Source: MED660 sp002691025 | GTDB taxonomy: Bacteria > Myxococcota_A > UBA9160 > UBA4427 | DNA: 64,000 nt | Assembly: GCA_002170485.2 (NCBI GenBank) | Contig: NHDZ02000008.1 | Coordinates: 29,734 to 93,733 of the forward strand | Direction: 5' to 3' | Part shown: positions 17,621 to 26,998 of the stretch, piece after piece | How the letters are laid out: every line of letters starts with the position of its first letter | How positions within the stretch are numbered: position 1 is the first letter of the stretch | Made by a program: the position numbers and the translations under genes | The notes under the pieces: generated by a model | The model's database searches: none | What the model saw: the letters and a program-made list of their open reading frames with translations, nothing else | What the model was told of the DNA's origin: nothing

Positions 17621-18238
17621 GTGGCTCGGTTGAAAGAGTCATGGGAGGCCGGTGTGCACCAATCAGACCCTGATGTCGCGTTGATGCTGGCCTTCCGCGA
17701 TGGCGATGAAGCGGCCTTCGATCAGCTTTTTCACCGTTGGGCCGGCCCTCTGCTTCGTTACATGGAGCGCATGGTGGGGGATGCAGCCACCGCGGAGGAA
17801 CTCGTGCAGGAAGCCTTTTTCAGAGTCCATAAAGCCAAGGAGCGATACGAGCCCAAAGCCCGCTTTTCAACCTGGCTTTATCGGATTGCGACGAATCTCG
17901 CTCTCAATGAGCTGAAGCGTCCGCGTCGTAGACATCATCACGAAGAGGAAGAAAATTCAGTCCTGGTCTCAAAGGGACCTTCAAGCGAGACCCAGATCGA
18001 CAGTCATAAGATGGGGAGTGTCGTTGAGGAGATCCTTCACAAGTTGCCAGAAAGACAACGCGTTGCGCTTTGGCTTTCAGCGGCCGAGGGGCACTCNTAC
18101 GCGGAAGTGGCTCAGATACTCGANACGACGGAAAAATCCGTCAAGGCCCTGGTGCATCGAGGTCGTACGGCGCTGATCGAACGNCTGGGCTCCCGCGAAG
18201 GAATGACAACGGATTTGTTCCNCCGGAGTACCGCATGA
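17621..18238 (+). CDS. ECF-family RNA polymerase sigma factor
   Basis: 205-aa sigma-70 family factor with only regions 2 and 4. Region 2 (about 25-100) includes DEAAFDQLFHRWAGPLLRYM, EELVQEAFFRVHKAKERY and FSTWLYRIATNLALNEL; region 4 (about 130-185) includes LPERQRVALWLSAAEGHSYAEVA and the helix-turn-helix SVKALVHRGRTAL. A His/Glu-rich linker (RRHHHEEEE) joins them. GTG start. The next gene looks like its anti-sigma factor, so this is a two-component signalling pair controlling an unidentified regulon, probably with autoregulation from the 130-base region upstream. Confidence 0.92.
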   Translation: MARLKESWEAGVHQSDPDVALMLAFRDGDEAAFDQLFHRWAGPLLRYMERMVGDAATAEELVQEAFFRVHKAKERYEPKARFSTWLYRIATNLALNELKRPRRRHHHEEEENSVLVSKGPSSETQIDSHKMGSVVEEILHKLPERQRVALWLSAAEGHXYAEVAQILXTTEKSVKALVHRGRTALIEXLGSREGMTTDLFXRSTA

Positions 18239-18364
18239 GCCGAGTCCACCCGCAAGGGGCCCGCTTTGGGTCCGGAATACAGATCGGTTTCGAGAAGTGT
18301 GGAAGAAGAAGGATTCGCATGAGCCAGGAAGGCCTGAAAGCACGCCGACTGGAGAAGCAGAAAA

Positions 18365-19159
18365 ATGTCTGATACGAGCCCTGGGTCCATGAATAAAGAA
18401 GCCGAAGAAGAAGCTTTGTCTGCCCTTCTGGACGGCGAGCTCTCCCCGGAGAGAGAAGACGAAATTCGTCGTCGGATGGCGAACGATCCGTCTTTGGCCG
18501 CACGCTGTTCGGAACTGGCCGAAGTGAGTGGTCTTTTGCAGAAGCTGGTCGAGACCCAGCCCGAGCCCGACCGCTTGCAACGTATGCATGAAGGTCTTCG
18601 GGCTCGAATCGAACTTGAGTCAAGCGAGTCCACCGAATCGGAAGAAGAGGCGCGTCGGGCCACGGTGACTCCGCTGGCTCCACGAAGAACGCTCAAACTC
18701 GGGGCGGCGGCGGCAGCCCTGGCGGCGGCTTTGGCCCTCTATCTGTCGGTCGGTGAGCGCGGAGTCGGGACGGATCCCGTTCCGGCCGAGGCGGCGATTC
18801 CATTGGCCGAGAGTCCCGCACCCGGGCCCGAGGCCCTGGCTTCGACGCCTGTTGCGCCTCTCGTTGAGTCGACTCCGCCTGAGGGTCCCGAAGGGACATC
18901 CCAATGGGCTCAGGGGCCTGAGGTCGAGGAGGCGGCGCCTTCGCCGAGCGTCTATCCTGAAGAGGTCGTGCCGGTGCTGGCGCAGCCTGAAGGGGTTGAG
19001 GTGGCGATAGTGGAGACCGCGGAGCCGATGATTCTTCCTGATTCGGATGAACGTCTGGCGATCGCCCTCGACTATGAAGTGTTGGCAGACTTTGATGTGA
19101 TCTCGAATCTCGAACTGCTTGAATTCCTGGGTGCGTTGGACGACGTGGAGTCGATGTAA
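18365..19159 (+). CDS. Membrane-anchored anti-sigma factor
   Basis: 264-aa protein. Residues 17-75 (SALLDGELSPERED, DPSLAARCSELAEVSGLLQ) match the N-terminal anti-sigma domain of the RseA/FecR-like group without the HxxxCxxC zinc motif; an alanine/leucine-rich membrane helix follows at about 110-129, and the rest is a periplasmic Pro/Glu/Ala-rich tail of about 135 residues. It would hold the neighbouring ECF sigma factor at the membrane. It starts 127 bases after the sigma gene and its TAA overlaps the ATG of the next gene, so the downstream periplasmic protein is translationally coupled to it. Confidence 0.85.
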   Translation: MSDTSPGSMNKEAEEEALSALLDGELSPEREDEIRRRMANDPSLAARCSELAEVSGLLQKLVETQPEPDRLQRMHEGLRARIELESSESTESEEEARRATVTPLAPRRTLKLGAAAAALAAALALYLSVGERGVGTDPVPAEAAIPLAESPAPGPEALASTPVAPLVESTPPEGPEGTSQWAQGPEVEEAAPSPSVYPEEVVPVLAQPEGVEVAIVETAEPMILPDSDERLAIALDYEVLADFDVISNLELLEFLGALDDVESM

Positions 19160-19923
19160 TGCGCGAGTTACGAATCATCTTCGTTCTGATTGCGGCCGTT
19201 GTGTTGAATGGTGCGGGTGTATCGAGTGCCCAGGATGCTCGGGCTGAGCCGCGAGCGTCCGGGATCGCCGGGTCTTCCCTTTCTGTGCAAGGCCCCGGCT
19301 CCATCGGTAAGGATGAGCCGACGATCGGTGTGGCCCCTCCGCGCCAGGTGGTGGCGGCCATCAAGGACCGCGTCACGGTTCAAAATACACTTCGACGTCG
19401 GTGGGAGGCGGCCGGTCCGGACGAAAGAAAGAAGATGCTGGATCTGCAACGGACGCTGAGCGACCGGCGAGCCAAGAGAGTGGATGCGGCGGACCGCAAA
19501 GAGGTCTTGGATCGGATGAACGCAAGAACTCGGGTTGCCGTTTCGCCCGGTGAAATCTCGCCTCGTGTGATTACGAAGCCGCCCTCGGGTGCCTCGTTTT
19601 TTTCGGATGGACAGCGTCGTGCCTTGCGAGAGCGGGTCCGGGACCTTTCGCCGGAGCAACGACAGGATCTGCGGACGCGCATCAGCGAGCTCGATGCAAT
19701 GAATGAAGTCGATCAGGCGATTTTGCGGGAGCAACTCCAGCAGTGGGTCAATCTGCCTGAGGGAGATCGCGCTCAGATGGACTCCTATCGTGAGCGATGG
19801 GAATCGATGACACCCGAGGAGCAGGATGTGCTTCGGAACAGAATGCTTCGCTTGCGCGAAATGAATGCAGACCAGAGGCAGGATCTGCTGAACCGGACCC
19901 TGGATGAATCACTGAACGAGTAG
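19159..19923 (+). CDS. Exported DUF3106-like protein
   Basis: 254 aa with an N-terminal signal peptide (RELRIIFVLIAAVVLNGAGVSSAQDA, likely cleavage after about residue 25). The C-terminal half is rich in charged helices with repeated segments of the pattern xLPExxRxxLRxR: LSPEQRQDLRTRISEL, LPEGDRAQMDSYRERW, MTPEEQDVLRNRMLRL, MNADQRQDLLNRTL. These resemble DUF3106, whose members often lie beside ECF sigma/anti-sigma pairs. Its start overlaps the stop of the anti-sigma gene. A periplasmic sensor, chaperone or modulator of the anti-sigma factor is plausible but unproven. Confidence 0.8.
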   Translation: MRELRIIFVLIAAVVLNGAGVSSAQDARAEPRASGIAGSSLSVQGPGSIGKDEPTIGVAPPRQVVAAIKDRVTVQNTLRRRWEAAGPDERKKMLDLQRTLSDRRAKRVDAADRKEVLDRMNARTRVAVSPGEISPRVITKPPSGASFFSDGQRRALRERVRDLSPEQRQDLRTRISELDAMNEVDQAILREQLQQWVNLPEGDRAQMDSYRERWESMTPEEQDVLRNRMLRLREMNADQRQDLLNRTLDESLNE

Positions 19924-19957
19924 GTGGCCCAAGGGTCGGACCGCTCCACGCGGTGGA

Positions 19958-21541
19958 TCAGCGTCCAGGCGTGGCCAGGCCATTCTGATCCGCATATCGG
20001 ATGAGGGCCTGTGTGCCGCCCGCGAAGTGAGAGGCCCGTAAGCCTTCGCGCCTCATCTGCTCGGCCAGGTGACCGCTTTTGAGGCCAAACTCGCAGTAGA
20101 GGACATAGGATGCGTTCTTATCCATATGGGGATAGGTCTTGACCGCATTCTGAAAATCCAGGAACAGGGCACCGGGGTAGTGCCAGTTCTCGTAGGCGGC
20201 CTTCGAGCGTAGATCGAGAACGACTTCGTGGGCCCCGATGCTGTCCGTCTGGATATCCGGACGGTCGAGACTGGCGAGATCCAGCGAGCGTAAATCGAAG
20301 ACACTGCGTTCGGCAATGGCGCGTTCGAGGATCTCGGGGTTGAGGGACTTCTCTTCGTCTTCGATTCGGGCGAGAGTAGCCCGGGTGGCGGGCCTGTTCG
20401 GAACCAGAGCGCAATATTCGCCGACCGTGGCCGAGAGGTCGTGGGTCCCGATTTTCCGCGAGAGTGTGATGATCTCTTCTTTGTTGAAGCCGATCAAGGG
20501 CCTGAAGATGGGCATGGGCGTGGCCGCGGAGATGACCGAAAGGTTGGGAAGGGTTTGAGAAGAAACCTGGCCCACGGCTTCGCCTGTGACGATGGCGGAG
20601 GCGCCTCGTTCCGCCGCCACGGCTTCGGCGGTGCGCATCATGAGTCTTTTGAGGACGATCTGCCAGTATCGTGTGGTGACGCCCGACTGGAGGTCGCGGC
20701 TCACATCTTCGAAATCGATGGCGTGGAGATGCGGCCGTGTTCCGTAAGACCAGAGGTCCGCCACCACCTTCATGACCTGCATGGTTTCGAGTTGGTGATT
20801 TCGGCCTCCGAGATTGCAGAACACATAGTCGAGTTCGACTCCTCGCTTGTTGAGTAGCCAGGCTGCGACCGGCGAGTCGAAGCCTCCCGAAACCAGCGCA
20901 ACGCCACGACCTTCACAGGCCAGAGGCAAACCGCCTTCAGCGGCGGTTCGATCCGAAAAAAAATGGGCTCGCTCGGGTGCGACTTCAATGGCGGCCGTGA
21001 CTTCAGGTGTTTTGAGAGACACCTTGCGGGCAGAAGAGAGGAGAACGGTTCCAAGTTCGCGCTGGAGTTCATCGGATTGGATTGAAACCCGGCGGCGGTC
21101 GCCCACCTTCCGAGCGCGGACCGCAAAGCTCCGGTCGCGTACGACCTCGGTGAAGATTTCACCTCCCAGGGCGACAAGGTCTTCCAGGGTGTCCCATTCA
21201 CGCTCCAGAATCCTGGAGAGGGACTGCACACCAAAAACACGGGATAGGCAGTCTATGGCCTGGCCGACATGGCCCGTTTCGACATCGATGAAGATCCGGC
21301 TGTGGGTGCGTAGGACCTGGTGCCGAATGGATTGACTTTTCAGGGCATCTTTGAGGTTTCGGACCATTCGAGTGAGAAAGCGCCGACGCGTGGCGGGAGC
21401 CTTGGTGGTGATTTCTCCGCTGAAGCGCACCAGGATGCGCTCGGCGTCAAACTCCACCGAGACGGGTTTCTTCTCAGGTTTCCCCTGGCCGGCGTGTTCA
21501 GTCTCGTGGGCGTCTTCGCTTCCGGGCGGTGTGTCTTGCAT
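19958..21541 (-). CDS. thiI: tRNA 4-thiouridine synthetase ThiI with C-terminal rhodanese domain
   Basis: 527-aa enzyme that adenylates U8 of tRNA and inserts sulfur; in some bacteria it also supplies sulfur for the thiazole of thiamine. From the N-terminus: a ferredoxin-like/THUMP region (about 25-190), the PP-loop SGGFDSPVAAW near 220, then a rhodanese domain from about 425 with the persulfide Cys in LYCEFGLKSGH near 484. The full E. coli-like architecture is therefore present. The ATG at 21541 follows AGAGGA by seven bases and is preferred over the GTG one codon earlier. thiC lies elsewhere in the window. It is divergent from the Pal gene. Confidence 0.93.
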   Translation of the reverse strand: MQDTPPGSEDAHETEHAGQGKPEKKPVSVEFDAERILVRFSGEITTKAPATRRRFLTRMVRNLKDALKSQSIRHQVLRTHSRIFIDVETGHVGQAIDCLSRVFGVQSLSRILEREWDTLEDLVALGGEIFTEVVRDRSFAVRARKVGDRRRVSIQSDELQRELGTVLLSSARKVSLKTPEVTAAIEVAPERAHFFSDRTAAEGGLPLACEGRGVALVSGGFDSPVAAWLLNKRGVELDYVFCNLGGRNHQLETMQVMKVVADLWSYGTRPHLHAIDFEDVSRDLQSGVTTRYWQIVLKRLMMRTAEAVAAERGASAIVTGEAVGQVSSQTLPNLSVISAATPMPIFRPLIGFNKEEIITLSRKIGTHDLSATVGEYCALVPNRPATRATLARIEDEEKSLNPEILERAIAERSVFDLRSLDLASLDRPDIQTDSIGAHEVVLDLRSKAAYENWHYPGALFLDFQNAVKTYPHMDKNASYVLYCEFGLKSGHLAEQMRREGLRASHFAGGTQALIRYADQNGLATPGR

Positions 21542-21827
21542 CACAGTTCCTCTGGGTACTCTGCGGGTGGCTTCCAGGACCGCTTTCTTTCCAGTTCATA
21601 TACTAGACTAGACTCGATCGGGTCGGTTCCATGTCATTCCGGGCTGGCCATTTCCTTTCGGGCTCCGAAGAGGTCCGCCACAGAGCCCCTGACCATTGCA
21701 ACCTGTAGCGAGAATCTCCATTATCAGGGTGTATCGCGGCCAAGGGAGGCTTGGCGGCGCGTTCCGGACCAACTTTTCTTGGATGGGACGTCTTCTCCTC
21801 ATAGCGACAACAAAGGAAACAACATCG

Positions 21828-22349
21828 ATGACGCGACGATCACCCAGCACAGGATCCATCCTTTTCCTCCTGATTCCCGTGGCTCTGCTCATGGGCTTCT
21901 TTGGTTGTGCCACCTCAAGCAAGGATGATGCAACTTCGGCGGGTACGGGAAGTGAGTTCAGTGATGCGGGTGCGACGGCGAGCGCTGACTCTTCGGCGGC
22001 CGCGGCGCCGAAGGGGTGGACGGATCCGGGTATGGTCCATTTTTCTTTTGATCGCTCGGAGATTACAGAAGCCGATGCACCGGTTCTCAAGGATGTGGCC
22101 GGCCAGGTCAACGACCTCGGGATCAAGATCGTCATTTCGGGATACACCGACAATCGAGGGACCGAAGAATACAATCTGGCGCTCGGGGAGCGTCGGGCGG
22201 CGGCGGCTCGAAGCTATCTCGTGAACCTGGGAGTCCCCGCCAATCAGATGACGATTGTCAGTTACGGAGAATTGCGACCGCTTCAGCGCGGCAACAATGA
22301 AGAAGCCTGGGCGATGAATCGTCGGGCCCAGTTCGCCCCGCTCCAGTAG
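21828..22349 (+). CDS. pal: Peptidoglycan-associated lipoprotein (Pal, OmpA-C domain)
   Basis: 173-aa lipoprotein. The signal sequence ends in the lipobox GFFGC (Cys27 lipidated), followed by a flexible Ala/Ser/Asp-rich linker (30-62) and an OmpA/MotB peptidoglycan-binding domain (about 65-173). Seen in the domain: VHFSFDRSEI, the diaminopimelate-binding pattern SGYTDNRGTEEYN, LGERRAAAARSYL and NRRAQF. It tethers the outer membrane to the cell wall as part of the Tol-Pal system, but no tol genes are adjacent. AAGGAAA before this ATG and the lipobox position support this start over the longer frame. Confidence 0.9.
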   Translation: MTRRSPSTGSILFLLIPVALLMGFFGCATSSKDDATSAGTGSEFSDAGATASADSSAAAAPKGWTDPGMVHFSFDRSEITEADAPVLKDVAGQVNDLGIKIVISGYTDNRGTEEYNLALGERRAAAARSYLVNLGVPANQMTIVSYGELRPLQRGNNEEAWAMNRRAQFAPLQ

Positions 22350-22512
22350 CAGCCTTTCCCCTCAAGAGTCATCCTGAGGGCGTCGTCGAGTACTCCCGGG
22401 CCTGTTCCAGGGCGTTGGCGGCTGGCGGCTCGGCTGGGTATCGTGATTCGAGTTTACAAGGTGTTTGAACGGCCGTCAGAATTCGGCCTTCGCCCAACCC
22501 AAGGAGATACAG

Positions 22513-24159
22513 ATGCCCGTCCATGGTGGAAAACTCGCCGCACGCGCTCTCAAGCAGGCTGGGGTAGAAGTTATTTTTACACTTCCCGGCGGTCACATCA
22601 TGCCGCTCTATGACGGCTGCCTGGATGAAGGCATCCGTATCATCGATGTCCGTCACGAGCAGGCGGCCGTGCATGCCGCCGACTCCTGGGCCCGTTGCAA
22701 TCCGGGAAGTATCGGTGTGGCGGCCATCACGGCGGGACCGGGTGTGACCGACGGTGTCACCGGGATCGCCAATGCCTGGCGGGCCAATTCCCCGATCCTC
22801 GTATTCGGTGGCCAGGGCCCGTTCAGCCAGTTGCGAAAGGGCTCCTTGCAGGAGATGGATCACCTTGGCGTGGTGCGTCCCATTACAAAGTACTGTGACG
22901 CCGTCTATACCACGAGCCGGATTCCCGAATTCGTCGAATTGGCCATTCGTCATGCGGTTTCGGGTATTCCCGGCCCGGCCTATCTCGAAATTCCGATGGA
23001 TACCTGGAACGGTCAGGTCGAGTGGGAGGACGCCCCGATTCCCATCATTCGAACCGAATCTCCGCGACTTTCGCCGGATCGACAAGAAGCCCAGAAGGCC
23101 ATCGAGATCCTGGCCGCCTCGGAGCGCCCCATGTTGATGGCGGGGACCAGCGTCAAGTGGTCGCGCGGTTCGGAATCCATGAACCGTTTCATTGAAGAGA
23201 CCCACATTCCGACCTTTACCAACGGTATGGGGCGGGGAACGGTGCCCTTCGACTCGCCGGAGTTTCTCAATCGCTCTCGGCGCGATGCCATGAAGCAGAT
23301 CGACTGCATCGTGCTGGCCGGGACCTTGCTGGATTTTCGAATGCGTTTTGGCGACACGATTCCGCGTGATGCAAAGATCATTCAACTAGAGATGGATGCG
23401 ACCTTGATCGGCCAGAATCGGCCCACCGATGTGCCGCTTGTGGGCAACCTGGGTTGTAGTTTCGATCTCCTTCTGGAAGAAGCCAAGAATCAGGGCGTCG
23501 ATCTGGACTTTTCGACTTTTCGGGATGAGCTGCGTGAGATCGAGAATGCCGCCGAAGAAAAGGTCCAGGCCAATCTGAACAGCGATGAAGTGCCCATTGA
23601 TGCCCAGCGTATGTGCCGTGAGGTGCGTGATTGGCTTGCGACCCTCGATGCTCCCATTGTGATCGGGGATGGCGGAGACATTGTTGCGACCGCGGCGAAG
23701 ATCCTTCCCGTTCGAGGCGAAGGGGCCTGGATGGACCCGGGTCCTCTCGGCACGTTGGGTGTGGGGATGCCTTTTGGTCTGGCGGCCCAGCTCTCCCATC
23801 CCGAGAAGAGGGTGGTCATCGTCTACGGCGACGGCTCTTTCGGTCTCAACGGATTCGAGTTCGACACAGCAATCCGGTTCGGTCTGCCGGTCATCGGAAT
23901 CGTGGGCAACGATGCGGCCTGGGGTCAGATGATGCGACCCCAGGGCGCCATGATGGGATGGGACCGGCTGGATGGCACGCTGCTGGCGCGGACGCGATAC
24001 GACAAGATCGTGGAAGCGATGGGGGGGTACGGCGAGTTGGTCGAGAGCCCGGATGAGATCCGCCCGGCCCTGGAGCGGGCTGCAGCGTCAGGCAAGGCGG
24101 CCTGTATCAATATCATGATCAAGCAGGATCGTGACTTCAAGGGCGGAATCTACGTCTGA
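22513..24159 (+). CDS. Thiamine-diphosphate enzyme of the acetolactate synthase/2-hydroxyacyl-CoA lyase superfamily
   Basis: 548-aa ThDP enzyme with the three-domain layout of acetolactate synthase, oxalyl-CoA decarboxylase and benzaldehyde lyase. The N-terminal PYR domain has the catalytic Glu in DVRHEQAAVH (E49) and ITAGPGVTDGVTG; the central domain spans about 185-320; the C-terminal PP domain carries the GDG...N motif (GDGSFGLNGFEF from 439). AAGGAG lies six bases before the ATG. No small regulatory subunit or ilv genes are adjacent, so a catabolic lyase or decarboxylase is as likely as acetolactate synthase. The helicase gene begins inside its last codons. Confidence 0.87.
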   Translation: MPVHGGKLAARALKQAGVEVIFTLPGGHIMPLYDGCLDEGIRIIDVRHEQAAVHAADSWARCNPGSIGVAAITAGPGVTDGVTGIANAWRANSPILVFGGQGPFSQLRKGSLQEMDHLGVVRPITKYCDAVYTTSRIPEFVELAIRHAVSGIPGPAYLEIPMDTWNGQVEWEDAPIPIIRTESPRLSPDRQEAQKAIEILAASERPMLMAGTSVKWSRGSESMNRFIEETHIPTFTNGMGRGTVPFDSPEFLNRSRRDAMKQIDCIVLAGTLLDFRMRFGDTIPRDAKIIQLEMDATLIGQNRPTDVPLVGNLGCSFDLLLEEAKNQGVDLDFSTFRDELREIENAAEEKVQANLNSDEVPIDAQRMCREVRDWLATLDAPIVIGDGGDIVATAAKILPVRGEGAWMDPGPLGTLGVGMPFGLAAQLSHPEKRVVIVYGDGSFGLNGFEFDTAIRFGLPVIGIVGNDAAWGQMMRPQGAMMGWDRLDGTLLARTRYDKIVEAMGGYGELVESPDEIRPALERAAASGKAACINIMIKQDRDFKGGIYV

Positions 24160-26998
24160 AGTGGAATCGAGTTCCCCGCAAGGGGTCTGGCTGAAGCGGC
24201 TTGAAGCCTGGGAATCGGACCCGGGTTATCCGCGACTTCGGGCTTTTCTCGATGAGCTCTGTCCTGTCGCCATCGTGACGGCGGGTCATCGTGGGTCCGG
24301 GGGACTCGAGACGGATTCCGGTCTTCCACGAGGGGCCGTTCTTCTCGACGAAACGGGTTCAGGCCTTCATCTTCTTCAAGGAGTTTCGGGCGGTCGCTTG
24401 GATTCGACCCCCGACCCCTCCGACCCTTTCGGCGAAATCGAGCGCAAAGCAACCGAGAGAGCCTGGCTTGACAGTCTGGCGGGCCGCACCGTGATCATGC
24501 ACGGTGAGGGTTCCGATACCGGTGCACCCGTTCGCAGCGAGCTTGTTTTTTCTGAAGCCGGTCGTGTCTTGGACACTCGCGATCTGATGATGCTCACGCA
24601 TCCGGATATGCTCGATCATAAATTTGAATCCTGGTATCAGGCCGTGTGGGGCTCGCCTCCGGATCCCGACGCGACTTCGTTTTGGGTCTTTTCGCTTCTC
24701 ATGGGGATCGCCAATGCGGCCAGTGTGGGTGAATCCCGATATGAATATGCCCGAGAAGCTCTTGAAAGGTTCTCGGGGGAGTCGCCTTGGTTGTCTTTGT
24801 TGCCAGCCACCGCCGGCCTGGAGGAACGAGGGCGCTTCACCGAGCAAACCGTTCAAATCGAGAGCACAGAAGAAGAACCGGTGCCGTTTGACCTGGACGC
24901 CATCGCAGACGTATTGGCCGATGAAGCGCGTGGAGCGCGGTATTTTCCGGGCTATCGCGCACGCCCAGAGCAGATCACGCTCATGCGGAGCTTCTTCGAG
25001 AATCTGGAGGGCGGTGGCAGTCTCCTGATTGAAGGTGGAACCGGGGTGGGGAAATCGCTCGCTTATCTTGCGGCGGCCATCCCTTTTGCGATGGCGCGTG
25101 CGGAGGCGGGCGAACGCGAACCGGTTGTGATCTCGACGCGGACCAAACTCTTGCAGGATCAGTTGCTGGAGAAGGACATCGCGGCAGCAGCTCGCATGTT
25201 GGGTCATCCGGAGCTCAAAGCGCTTTCCATCAAGGGTCGAGCCAACTATGTCTGTGAGCGTCGCCTGCAAGACACGCTGGCGACAGGATCGGACCTGGAC
25301 CTCCTGGCGGAAGACAGGATGACGTATTCGTCCCTTCTCTCCTGTGCACGGATCAGGCCTGGAGGGGAAGTGGGTTCGCTTCCGAGTCCTTTTTTTCGAC
25401 GCCGTCCGCTTTTGCGGGATCTGATTGAGGGCTCGGTGGCGCGTCGCGCCGAGCAGTGCAGTCGGGAGCAGTGTGGTCATGAGCGCCGTTGTCCCTTTGG
25501 CCAACGCCGTCAGGCCTTGGGGAAAGCCGATTTGATTGTGGCCAACCACGACCTTCTGCTGCGTTGGCCCCCCGACTATCCCCGCTTCGAGCATGTCATC
25601 GTGGACGAAGCCCATGAGTTGGCCAGTGTGGCCGATGAAGTCTATGCCCAGGTGGTCCGCCCGGAGGAAATCCAGGAACGTCTGGACGAAATTTTTGGTT
25701 CTCCGAGCCGGAACACCTCGAACCCAGGGCTCCTGCCTCACGCTTTGCGCGAAGAGGCACTGCCCCGAGTGACCCCGATCCGCCGGACCTTGCACGAGGA
25801 TCTGTCCGCCTTGGGGCGATTGGTGGCCGATGAGTCCAGTGCTTTTGGTGAGTTCGAATTGCCCCCCGATGCATCTCGGGTCCTACCTCGAGCCGCTCAG
25901 ATGGCCGAGCTTTCGGCGGCGAGGCTGGATGAACTTTCCCGTTTGGCACAGGAATTTGATGCTCGGGCCGAATGGGGATCCGAGGAGAGTCCTGCCAACG
26001 AGGGGCCGAGCGCCGTGCTCCGCCACGCCCAGTCTTTTTCCGATGCGGCGGTGGGCTTGCGGAGAGCCTTTTCTGAATCGGGCCTGGATGCGGTGGCGGC
26101 TTTTGACCGGTTGGTGGTACCGCATGATCGATGGACACTGGCGATTCGAGCTGTTTCGCCGGCCTCGGATTTCCACGAGCACTTCATGGAAGGTTTGGAG
26201 TCATTTTCGGGCGTGTCCGCCAGCCTCTTTGTGGGCGGGGATGCCTTTGCGGCTGTGGGTGAGCTCGAAATCGAGGAAAGAAGCCATTTTGGTGTCGATA
26301 AGGTCACGACTCCAAGCCCCTTCGACTATGCGGGACATATGCGGGTGGCGGCGATTCGGCCCTCGGGAGCGCCCCTGGATCTGGTTTCGGAGACCACAGC
26401 GGTGATCGCCGACGTGGCTCGTTCTCTGGGCGGGCGTACGATGGGCCTCTTTTCCAGTCTGAAGCGCATGCGAGAGGTGGCGGAGAGGCTGGAAACCCTG
26501 CTTTCTCCTCATCAGATCGAAGTTCTGGCTCCGCGACGCTCGGGCGATGACCCCGGCGGCCTCGTGAGGCGCTTTCGTGACCGCTCGGGTGGAGGAGTTC
26601 TGCTGGGGTCAAGGACCTTCTGGCAAGGCCTCGATATCGCGGGCGATGATCTTCAGGCCGTGGTGATCGAAAAGCTCCCCTTTGAGGTACCTACGGAGCT
26701 TCGCCGCCGCCGAGAGACACATTTGAGCGACATGGGTGAGAATGCCTTTCAGCGCTACCGGCTTGGCAAGATGCTGCTGAATTTGAAACAAATGACCGGA
26801 CGTTTGATTCGGGGCGAGTCCGACCGGGGTTTGGTGGTCATTGTCGACGCCCGGACCCAGCAGAGATATTTCGAGCAGATCGGCTCCGCGATGCCGGGTG
26901 GAGTCGAAATCCAGGTGGTGGAACGGGAGATTCTCCCGGAATTGTTGTCCGAGTTGAACCTCATCTCGACGTTGACGAACGGCGACTCGGGGTCATAA
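24131..26998 (+). CDS. DinG/XPD-type ATP-dependent DNA helicase
   Basis: About 955 aa, SF2 helicase of the DinG family. Walker A GGTGVGKS near 302-309, DEAH box VIVDEAHEL near 490, motif VI QMTGRLIRGESDRG near 886-899, and iron-sulfur-type cysteines C (YVCERRL, about 374) and CSREQCGHERRC (about 443-454). These enzymes unwind forked DNA, R-loops and similar structures. About 280 N-terminal residues precede the helicase and carry no exonuclease motifs of the kind seen in Gram-positive DinG; I do not recognise that region. The GTG start gives a 29-base overlap with the ThDP gene; a GTG ten codons later (24161) would remove it. Confidence 0.88.
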   Translation: MTSRAESTSEVESSSPQGVWLKRLEAWESDPGYPRLRAFLDELCPVAIVTAGHRGSGGLETDSGLPRGAVLLDETGSGLHLLQGVSGGRLDSTPDPSDPFGEIERKATERAWLDSLAGRTVIMHGEGSDTGAPVRSELVFSEAGRVLDTRDLMMLTHPDMLDHKFESWYQAVWGSPPDPDATSFWVFSLLMGIANAASVGESRYEYAREALERFSGESPWLSLLPATAGLEERGRFTEQTVQIESTEEEPVPFDLDAIADVLADEARGARYFPGYRARPEQITLMRSFFENLEGGGSLLIEGGTGVGKSLAYLAAAIPFAMARAEAGEREPVVISTRTKLLQDQLLEKDIAAAARMLGHPELKALSIKGRANYVCERRLQDTLATGSDLDLLAEDRMTYSSLLSCARIRPGGEVGSLPSPFFRRRPLLRDLIEGSVARRAEQCSREQCGHERRCPFGQRRQALGKADLIVANHDLLLRWPPDYPRFEHVIVDEAHELASVADEVYAQVVRPEEIQERLDEIFGSPSRNTSNPGLLPHALREEALPRVTPIRRTLHEDLSALGRLVADESSAFGEFELPPDASRVLPRAAQMAELSAARLDELSRLAQEFDARAEWGSEESPANEGPSAVLRHAQSFSDAAVGLRRAFSESGLDAVAAFDRLVVPHDRWTLAIRAVSPASDFHEHFMEGLESFSGVSASLFVGGDAFAAVGELEIEERSHFGVDKVTTPSPFDYAGHMRVAAIRPSGAPLDLVSETTAVIADVARSLGGRTMGLFSSLKRMREVAERLETLLSPHQIEVLAPRRSGDDPGGLVRRFRDRSGGGVLLGSRTFWQGLDIAGDDLQAVVIEKLPFEVPTELRRRRETHLSDMGENAFQRYRLGKMLLNLKQMTGRLIRGESDRGLVVIVDARTQQRYFEQIGSAMPGGVEIQVVEREILPELLSELNLISTLTNGDSGS

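Noticed and set aside
24359..25795. Minus-strand open frame of 478 codons opposite the DinG-type helicase
   Set aside because: The plus-strand frame carries helicase motifs throughout, while the antisense protein is basic and without family features.
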